In this document: positions 57,572 to 64,000 of the stretch, piece by piece
How positions within the stretch are numbered: the stretch's first letter is position 1
How the letters are laid out: the number at the start of each line of letters is the position of its first letter
Assembly (NCBI RefSeq): GCF_047675955.1
Contig: NC_132919.1
Span: 71,625,316-71,689,315 of the forward strand
Origin: Chlorocebus sabaeus
Lineage: Eukaryota > Chordata > Mammalia > Primates > Cercopithecidae
Reading direction: 5' to 3'
DNA: 64,000 nt
Made by a program: the position numbers and the translations under genes
Notes under the pieces: model-generated
What the model was told of the DNA's origin: nothing
What the model saw: the letters and a program-made list of their open reading frames with translations, nothing else
Databases searched by the model: none

Positions 57572-57739
57572 GTGAGAGAGAGGGGAGCAACCGGGACGGG
57601 GGCTCAGGGGAAGAAGGTAACCCGGAACTCTCCCCACCTCACCGCCTGCACCCCCACAGCCTCTCAGCCAGTTAGTTCTGTGGGCCTCAGAAACCAGGTG
57701 ACCACCCGGACGGCCCCTTCAGCCCCATGTTCACACTGA

Positions 57740-57753
57740 CCACTAGGTGGCAG
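57740..57753 (+). promoter_or_regulatory. CTCF core consensus in MED24 intron 16
   Basis: CCACTAGGTGGCAG is a full match to CCASYAGRKGGCRS. Occupancy is not shown by sequence. Confidence 0.6.
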
Positions 57754-57908
57754 CATTGCCCCCGTCTGGCTCCCTTAGAACAGTTCGTCCCCAGTCTTCG
57801 GGCTGCGCTGGAGCAGCAGCCTGGCGGGAAACGGTGCAGCCCCAGGTCCAGCGCTGGCAGGCGCCGCGCCCTCCCCACTCGGCTGGTGCCCCCCTTCCCC
57901 TTTCCCAG

Positions 57909-58087
57909 GTGATTCTGTCTGAGTCGCGCACAGGAGCTGAGGTGCCCTTCTTCGAGACCTGGATGCAGACCTGCATGCCTGAGGAGGGCAAGATCCTGAA
58001 CCCTGACCACCCCTGCTTCCGCCCCGACTCCACCAAAGTGGAGTCCCTGGTGGCCCTGCTCAACAACTCCTCGGAGATGAAGCTGGT
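57909..58087 (+). CDS. MED24: MED24 coding exon 17
   Basis: Residues 511-569 (VILSESRTGAEVPFFETWMQ and following) with LVALL. Acceptor CTTTCCCAG. The donor GGT|GTCAGT has C at +3, an unusual but workable form. Confidence 0.94.
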
Positions 58088-58196
58088 GTCAGTGGCCCGG
58101 GCGCCCACTCCAAGGGTGGCGGTGGGGGCAGGGTCAAGACCCTCTCCCTGAGCCCGTCCCCTGCTCCTCTGTGCTGACTTCTCTGCACTCCCGCAG

Positions 58197-58296
58197 GCAG
58201 ATGAAGTGGCACGAGGCCTGTCTCAGCATCTCAGCCGCCATCTTGGAAATCCTCAATGCCTGGGAGAATGGGGTCCTGGCTTTCGAGTCCATCCAG
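58197..58296 (+). CDS. MED24: MED24 coding exon 18
   Basis: Residues 570-603 (QMKWHEACLSISAAILEILN and following). Acceptor CACTCCCGCAG, donor CAG|GTAGCC. Confidence 0.95.
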
Positions 58297-58341
58297 GTAG
58301 CCCCGCCTTCCCAGCAGCCTTCGCTCCCCTGAGACGCAGAG

Positions 58342-58445
58342 CCAGCCAGTGATGACTTGTTATATTTCGTAAGGGCAAGAAGACCTTTAATCCAGGACTC
58401 ATGTTTTGATATCGATCTTTTGTGTAATTGTAGTCTTAGCCACTC
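58342..58445 (+). ncRNA. SNORD124: Candidate C/D box snoRNA (SNORD124 position) in MED24 intron 18
   Basis: A C box GTGATGA lies at 58349-58355, followed by an AT-rich stretch unlike its GC-rich flanks, with a C'-like TTGATAT at 58406-58412. The expected D box position holds CTTA (58435-58438) instead of CTGA. A short GCCAG/CTGGC pairing can bracket it (58341-58345 with 58449-58453). Known: human MED24 hosts SNORD124 in an intron of its 3' half. Placing it here is inference from position and boxes; ends are approximate. If the D box is truly CTTA, the copy may be weak or inactive. Confidence 0.5.
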
Positions 58446-58600
58446 CCTCTGGCCCAGGTAGCTCTGGGAAGATCAAACTTGTGGGGAGTGTAGCCCGGGA
58501 CTCCACCCGCTGCACTTAGCTGCCCACAGAGGCTGAGAAGGTGATGGTGGTTCAGGAAAGGGAGATAGATGGTAGCCCATCACCTTTCCCTCTCCCCTAG

Positions 58601-58776
58601 AAAATCACTGATAACATCAAAGGGAAGGTATGCAGTCTGGCGGTGTGTGCTGTGGCTTGGCTTGTGGCCCACGTCCGGATGCTGGGGCTGGATGAGCGTG
58701 AGAAGTCGCTGCAGATGATCCGCCAGCTAGCAGGGCCGCTGTTTAGTGAGAACACCCTGCAGTTCTACAATGAGAG
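58601..58776 (+). CDS. MED24: MED24 coding exon 19
   Basis: Residues 604-661 (KITDNIKGKVCSLAVCAVAW and following). Acceptor CTCTCCCCTAG. The donor GAG|GTCAGT again has C at +3. Confidence 0.95.
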
Positions 58777-59467
58777 GTCAGTAACCCACCTTCCCTTCTC
58801 AGACCCTACAAGTGTGCTGTGAGAAGTCAGCACATCCAATAACAAGCCCTCCTCCCTTTTCTGACCTTCGCAAACACGCTGCTCGATCATTCGCTCACTC
58901 ACTTTCCTATTCATGCATTCACTCACCTGACTCGGCAAACGTACTGTGTCTCTGTGGCAGAAGCGTTTATATGCCAGCACCTGCTGTGTGTCAGAAATGC
59001 AGACCCAAACAGGGTCTGCCCGCAGAGACTCAAGTTCTAGACAACTAGCTCCCAAAAGAAGAAAACTGTATAACTGTCTAGGAGCTAGGAAACTGTCTGT
59101 AGATTTTACAGGCCATCCCCCACCCTCAGTTATCTCTTAGGACAGTTTCCTGCCCTGGCTCTTCAAGGGCTTGGAGGACTTCCGTGGTGACCAGCTACAT
59201 TGAGTTCATTCACCCAACCAATAAGTTGTTTGCTTTTTTTATTGTAAAACACACATAAGATTTGCCATCTTAGCCATGTTGTTTAAGTGTGCTGTTCAGT
59301 AGTGTTAAGTATATTCACACTGTTGTGTAACAGGTCTTCAGAACTTTCTTCTTACATCTCTGAAACTCTGTACCCGCTGAACAACAACTTCCCATTTTCC
59401 CCTCCCTCCAGCTCCCGGTAACTACTATTTTGCTTTCTGTGTCTAGGAATTTGACTACTTGATACTT

Positions 59468-59738
59468 TTTTTTTTTTTTTTTTGAGACAAGGTCTTATTC
59501 TTACCCAGCCCAGAGTGAGTCTCACTGCAACCTAAAACTCCTGGGCTCGAGTGATCCTCTCGCCTCAGCCTCCCAAGTAGCTGGGACTGCAGGCCCACAG
59601 CCAGCTAATTTTTCTATTTTTTGTAGAGACAGGGTCTCGTTATATTGCTAGGTCTTGAACTCTAGGCCTCAAGTGATCCTCTCACTGGGGACTCCCAAAG
59701 TGCTGGGATTACAGGCGTGACTCACCGCGCCCTGCTGA
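59468..59738 (-). repeat. Alu (J-like)
   Basis: Antisense, diverged, flanked by AATTTGACTACTT duplications. Confidence 0.9.
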
Positions 59739-59898
59739 ATTTGACTACTTTTTAGATGCCTCATTTAACTGGAATCATACAGTCCTTGCTTTTCGTAATT
59801 GACTGACTTCACTCAGCGTGATGTCCTCAAAGCTCATCCATGTAGTAGCATGTGACAGGATATTCTCCCTTTTTAAGGCTGAATAATACTCTGTTGTG

Positions 59899-60208
59899 GG
59901 CCAGGCGTGGTGGCTCACGCCTGCAATCCTAGCACTTTGGGAGGCCGAGGCGGGTGGATCACTTGAGGTCAGGAGTTTAAGGCCAGCCTGGCCAACATGG
60001 TAAAACCTTGTCTCTACTAAAAATACAAAAATGAGCAGGGAGTGGTGGCAGGCGCCTGTAATCCCAGCTACTTGGGAGGCTGAGACAGGAGAATCACTTG
60101 AACCCAGGAAGTGGAGGTTGCAGTGAGCCGAGATTGTGCCACTGCACTCCAGCCTGGGTGAAAGAGTGAGACTATCTCAAAAAACAAAACAAAAACAAAA
60201 CAAAACCT
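59899..60208 (+). repeat. Alu (S-like)
   Basis: Sense copy with a CAAAACAAAAAC tail. CTCTGTTGTG and CTCCGTTGTG flank it. Confidence 0.95.
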
Positions 60209-60371
60209 CCGTTGTGTGGCTATACCACATCTTGATCCCTCCTCTGTCCGTGGACACTTCACCTGCTTCCACCTTTGGGCTATAGTGAATAGTGCTGCTG
60301 TGAACTTGGGTGTTTACCAGCCAATATGTTTTGGGTGCTGCCATATCTTTATGGCAACGTTGAGGATATCT

Positions 60372-60430
60372 TTATTTTATTTATTTATTTATTTATTTGT
60401 TTGCTTGTTTATTTATTTATTTGTTTATTT
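60372..60430 (+). repeat. (TTTA)n microsatellite
   Basis: About 13 TTTA/TTTG units at the tail of the next antisense Alu. Confidence 0.9.
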
Positions 60431-60715
60431 TTGAGACGGCGTTTCGCTCTGTTGCCCAGGCTAGAGTGTTGTGGCCTGATCTCGGCTCACTGCAACTTCC
60501 GCCTCCTGGATTCAAGAGAGTCTCCTGCCTCAGCCTCCTAAGTAGCCAGGATTACAGGCATGCGCCACCACACCCAGCTAATTTTTGTATTTTTAGTAGA
60601 GATGGGGTTTCACTATCTTGGCCAGGCTGCTCTTGAACTCCCGACCTCAGGTGATCTGCCCGCCTCAGCCTCCCAAAGTGCTAGGATTATAGGTGTGAGC
60701 CACTGCACCGGGCCT
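60425..60715 (-). repeat. Alu (S-like)
   Basis: Antisense copy. GAGGATATCTTTA and GAGGATGTCTTAA flank the tail and head. Confidence 0.95.
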
Positions 60716-61567
60716 GAGGATGTCTTAATAGGGAGAAGGGGAAGCATTGAGCTGAATGAGGTTTGGAGGGTCTGGAAAAGCACATTTCATTCTCCCCTTG
60801 CTTCCTTCTTTTTTTCTTTCTTCCCGCATTTCCCCGCTACCTCCCCACCGCCCTACCAAATAGGGAACTCGTTCTGGTGTAACCCATTCTAAGCACCCTG
60901 AGTCCTATCTGGATAAGGGGTAGTGGGAAGTCTGTGACTCCATTGTGCAGGTGGGAAAAGTGGCTCTAAAAGTCACAGCAACTTTCCCAGAGCCACCCTG
61001 CATTCCAGGAACGGTCAGCACTCGGCCTGGGTCGGTATTCACTTCCGAAGCCTCTTTCCACGAGAAAATTCCTGGACATACACTTCTATCTGCCCAGCTA
61101 CCAGGGGCCGGGAAGAGTCCTGTGGGGCAGCCCTTGGGCCTCTCCTGGAAGGAACAGTTTACTTTGGGAGGAGGCCAGGGCTGGGCGGGGACCCCCAAGC
61201 GCTCACCCCAGGAGGAAGTGATTGTGTTTGTTTATGTGGCAGGTTGGCAGGGCCCAGGCCTGGGGGATGGGGGAAGTTGGAGAATAAAAGAAAATGTGAA
61301 TATCTGGCTGGAATGGCCAGGGGGAGGAAAGTCCCTGCCCAGTCCCTGTTGATAGGCTTTGTGTCCTCCAGGTGAGAGACCTGCCAGGAGCAGAGACGGA
61401 GCCAGGTCGCTCCGGGGTGTACCCTCCCCCATTGCAGAACTGAGTTAATGCCCCAGGGAGATTTCTGTAACCCAAGTCCAGGGGAAAGTCTGGCATGGCT
61501 GTTCCCTCCTCTCCCTCCCCACCCCACAGTGGCACCTGAGCCTCAGGTCCTCTCGGCCCTCTCCTAG

Positions 61568-61832
61568 GGTGGTTATCATGAACTCGATCCTGGAGCGCAT
61601 GTGTGCTGACGTGCTGCAGCAGACAGCCACGCAGATCAAGTTTCCCTCCACCGGGGTGGACACGATGCCCTACTGGAACCTGCTGCCCCCCAAGCGGCCC
61701 ATCAAGGAGGTGCTGACGGACATCTTTGCCAAAGTGCTGGAGAAGGGCTGGGTGGACAGCCGCTCCATCCACATCTTCGACACTCTACTGCACATGGGCG
61801 GCGTCTACTGGTTCTGCAACAACCTCATTAAG
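61568..61832 (+). CDS. MED24: MED24 coding exon 20
   Basis: Residues 662-750, the largest exon seen (265 bp; VVIMNSILERMCADVLQQTA and following, ending WFCNNLIK). Acceptor CCTCTCCTAG, donor AAG|GTACTT. Confidence 0.95.
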
Positions 61833-62060
61833 GTACTTAGGCTGGAGTGGCCGTGGGCTGACATCGGTCCTGTCCCCTGGCTCCCCACACCTGGCCTGGT
61901 CTGCCAGGCTTCGCTAAGAGGCTGCCATGAACCAGGTGGCCTCCCCGGGATGCCTCGCCTCAGAGTTGCCTCCTTGGGGAGCTCTGGCCAGAGACTGGGA
62001 TTCAGCCTGAGGGGCGGAGCAACATCTGGAACCCCTCTGCGGGCCTTCCTGTACAGCCAT

Positions 62061-62212
62061 GCTGGGGTGGCAGGGTGTCAGAGCCCCAGATCCCAGGCCC
62101 CCGGCTCCTGAACTGCCCCGCTTCCCGCACACCAGTGCTGGAGTGGTAAGGTGTCAGAGCCCCAGATCCCGGGCCCCCAGCTCCTGAACTGCCCCGCTTC
62201 CCGAGCACTAGG
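62061..62212 (+). repeat. 76 bp tandem duplication at the exon 21 acceptor
   Basis: Units 62061-62136 and 62137-62212 are about 88% identical and share CTGAACTGCCCCGCTTCCCG. The second unit ends in the true exon 21 acceptor (CACTAG). The first ends in an acceptor-like CACACCAG at 62135. Confidence 0.85.
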
Positions 62213-62393
62213 AGCTGCTGAAGGAGACGCGGAAGGAGCACGCGCTCCGGGCAGTGGAACTGCTCTACTCCATCTTCTGCCTGGACATGCAGCAAGTGAC
62301 CCTGGTCCTGCTGGGCCACATCCTGCCTGGCCTGCTCACTGACTCCTCCAAGTGGCACAGCCTCATGGACCCCCCAGGCACTGCTCTTGCCAA
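62212..62393 (+). CDS. MED24: MED24 coding exon 21
   Basis: Residues 751-810 (ELLKETRKEHALRAVELLYS and following) with LPGLL. The acceptor is TTCCCGAGCACTAG, a weak tract. Donor CAA|GTAAGA. Confidence 0.95.
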
Positions 62394-62528
62394 GTAAGAT
62401 TCTCTTCAGAGCTTACCCTGCTCCTGCCACCCAGGGTCAGGCACCCCTTGCCTAGTGCCACCCTGGGGTGACACAGAAAGCTTCGGGTCGCCTCTCACTG
62501 TCCCCCTTTTTCTGGAACTCTTTGCCAG

Positions 62529-62619
62529 GCTGGCCGTATGGTGTGCCCTCAGTTCCTACTCCTCCCACAAGGGACAGGCATCCACCCGCCAAAAGAAGAG
62601 ACACCGCGAAGACATCGAG
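62529..62619 (+). CDS. MED24: MED24 coding exon 22
   Basis: Residues 811-841 with the basic segment RQKKRHREDIE, a possible nuclear-localisation signal. Acceptor TCTTTGCCAG, donor GAG|GTAGGC. Confidence 0.95.
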
Positions 62620-62961
62620 GTAGGCCCCCACCTCCCACCGCCCCCGCCGGCTTCACTTGTTCACTGGTTTGTTCAGCATTTCCTGAGGATTCCCCAGGCA
62701 AAGGGAAGCAGATGTGGCCCCTGCCCTTGGGGCAGCTGTGCCCGGCATGATTGGTCAGGAATCTGCATGGGTGATCTGTGTGGCCCCAACCTGCCCATGG
62801 GCACAAGGGATCTGTAGGATATTGGGAGGGGTTGAGCAGAGAGGGACTGAGGCCCTGCTGGCTATGCTGACCTCACTCAAATCGGAGCTCCAGCTCTTTT
62901 CCCTGCCAGCTAGAAGCTGGGGGGTTTAGGAGTGTGTAACAGTGACTCTCACACCCTCTAG

Positions 62962-63061
62962 GACTATATCAGCCTCTTCCCCCTGGATGATGTGCAGCCT
63001 TCAAAGTTGATGCGACTGCTGAGCTCCAATGAGGATGATGCCAACATCCTTTCAAGCCCCA
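62962..63061 (+). CDS. MED24: MED24 coding exon 23, last in window
   Basis: Residues 842-874 (DYISLFPLDDVQPSKLMRLL and following) plus one base, with LMRLL and an acidic NEDDAN segment. Acceptor ACACCCTCTAG, donor CCCA|GTGAGT. The following exons are outside the window. Confidence 0.95.
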
Positions 63062-64000
63062 GTGAGTGTGTGGGCTGGTGGCACGCCGGTCCCGTTCCTG
63101 GGAATCCACTCCCCGATGCTGCCACTCTGCCACTGCCCCAGCTGCAGGCATCTTCGCAGCTGGTCAGAGAGGGTGTGGCAGGGACCTGCTGTTTTAGCCC
63201 CCAGGGGGGTGCTCTGTGTCTTGCCCTTAGGGAAGAGGTTGCTGTTCTCACTCCCTGAGGGCTGAAGCTCCTCTGCCCAGGTCCAGCCCAACCCACAGCT
63301 GTTCCCCCGAGCCCCCCTCCCCCACTGCCGCCTGCAACCCTCCTGCCCCCTCCCTTACCCCAGGGTTGAGGGGATGACAAGCTACCCAAATGAGTTCACC
63401 GCCTTAGGCACAGCCTGTGCCATTGACTCACCAGCTCTGACCTTCCTTCCTTCCCCCGAACATGCCCGGAGAAGCCCGGGCTGGAACTTGGGACTACTCC
63501 CCACCTTCCTGCCTGAAGAGCACACCCCGCCACCCCTCTCTTCCCTGGAGGGCATCCTTCTCACTGTCCTCTCCTCCCTGCCAAACTTACTGCAAAGGGC
63601 TCCTTCTGTGGCATTTTTCCTGTTTCCAGAGATTTCTCCTGAGCCTGAACTTTTCTCTGAAGGCTTTTAGGGACTAAGGGACCAATTATACACTTGATCA
63701 GAAGAAAAATGCTCCAGCTGCAAGCGCTGTGACCTTTAGTGACTGAGCCAGCCCCCATCTGGGTCTCCTCATCTGTAAATGGGGTGTTGTGAGGAGTAAG
63801 CGGCCTAGGACGTACCAAGATCGGCCCCTGGCGCTGTGTGCTCGCCACACATTAGTTTTTCTCTCATCTCCGTTGGGATCTCTGTATCTGAGGCCCCTGT
63901 GTGCCTTTTTTTCTGTTTTTTTTTGAGTTGGAGTCTCCCTCTCTTGCCCAGAGGGAGTGCAGTGACGTGATCTCAGCTCACTGCAACCTCCGCCTCCTGG
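63062..64000 (+). other. MED24: MED24 intron 23 (runs off the window)
   Basis: Unique sequence to 63.9 kb, then an antisense Alu cut by the window edge. No further exon with the expected continuation is seen. Confidence 0.7.
63906..64000 (-). repeat. Alu, cut by window end
   Basis: T-rich tail followed by GAGTTGGAGTCTCC and right-arm antisense sequence. Confidence 0.9.

Larger units (their letters stand above)
59222..60310. repeat. Old L1 3' fragment split by two Alus
   Basis: TATTGTAAAACACACATAAG, CTCATTTAACTGGAATCATA, TCATCCATGTAGTAGCATG and TATACCACATCTTGATCC read in order as an L1 3' region. Confidence 0.75.
58777..61567 (+). other. MED24: MED24 intron 19
   Basis: A 2.8 kb intron with a MER5-like fragment (58955-59050) and an old L1 3' fragment split by two Alus (59222-60310). 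A third Alu with a (TTTA)n tail follows. The stretch 60.72-61.57 kb is unique, with nothing recognised. Confidence 0.8.
27745..64000 (+). other. MED24: MED24 gene (Mediator subunit 24, TRAP100), gene span
   Basis: MED24 is a subunit of the Mediator tail module, which bridges DNA-bound activators and RNA polymerase II in the nucleus. Seen: 22 coding exons with GT/AG ends and matching phases, giving 874 uninterrupted codons that start MKVVNLKQAILQAWKERW and reach ANILSSP. This agrees with the known protein of about 989 residues, so about 115 residues lie beyond base 64000. The protein is helical-repeat-like with no catalytic motif. LXXLL motifs are visible in exons 6 (LHWLL), 11 (LTPLL), 14 (LDLLL), 17 (LVALL), 21 (LPGLL) and 23 (LMRLL). 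Such motifs are known in receptor coactivators, but several here may be buried helices. A snoRNA candidate sits in intron 18. Confidence 0.96.

Noticed and set aside
61833..62111. Open frame continuing past MED24 exon 20
   Set aside because: Exon 20 ends at a good donor (AAG|GTACTT) and the known protein continues with exon 21, so this is intron read-through.

Overview
The window is nuclear DNA from a primate. It has multi-exon genes with GT/AG introns, about 70 Alu copies, fragments of MIR, L1 and DNA transposons, and a CpG island. Several young Alu copies carry variants typical of the AluYR lineages of Old World monkeys (GCTCAAGCC in the left arm, GATCCGGCCACTGC in the right arm). A cercopithecid such as a macaque or baboon is therefore more likely than human. 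The locus corresponds to human 17q21 read in the opposite orientation.

Two genes are present, arranged head to head. THRA (thyroid hormone receptor alpha) lies on the minus strand. Its GC-rich non-coding exon 1 is near 18.8-19.2 kb, the ATG exon is at 7.4 kb, and two further coding exons lie at 5.0 and 4.35 kb. The second of these carries the first zinc finger of the DNA-binding domain. The remaining exons lie to the left of base 1. MED24 (Mediator tail subunit, TRAP100) lies on the plus strand. Its promoter and exon 1 are near 27.5-27.8 kb, and 22 coding exons run from 28563 to 63061. They encode the first 874 codons of a roughly 989-residue protein. The last coding exons lie to the right of base 64000. 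A probable C/D box snoRNA, the position expected for SNORD124, sits in MED24 intron 18.

Layout: 1-4.3 kb is THRA intron with Alus and an interesting inverted MIR copy. 4.3-7.5 kb holds THRA coding exons. 7.5-18.8 kb is THRA intron 1, unusually poor in SINEs and rich in polypurine tracts. 18.4-19.25 kb is the THRA CpG island. 19.25-27.4 kb is intergenic with seven Alus and an L1 fragment. 27.4-28.9 kb is the MED24 promoter and exons 1-3. 28.9-47.8 kb is a 19 kb intron saturated with Alus. 47.8-63.1 kb holds MED24 exons 4-23. 63.1-64.0 kb is intron.

The two genes are functionally linked. THRA is a ligand-dependent transcription factor. MED24 was first purified as part of the thyroid hormone receptor-associated protein (TRAP/Mediator) complex that such receptors recruit. 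I found no undescribed coding system. The most unusual signals are structural: an inverted copy of a nearby MIR locus placed cleanly inside an Alu, a 76 bp duplication of a MED24 splice acceptor region, a minisatellite open in three frames, and one ancient repeat dispersed over about 14 kb by later insertions.
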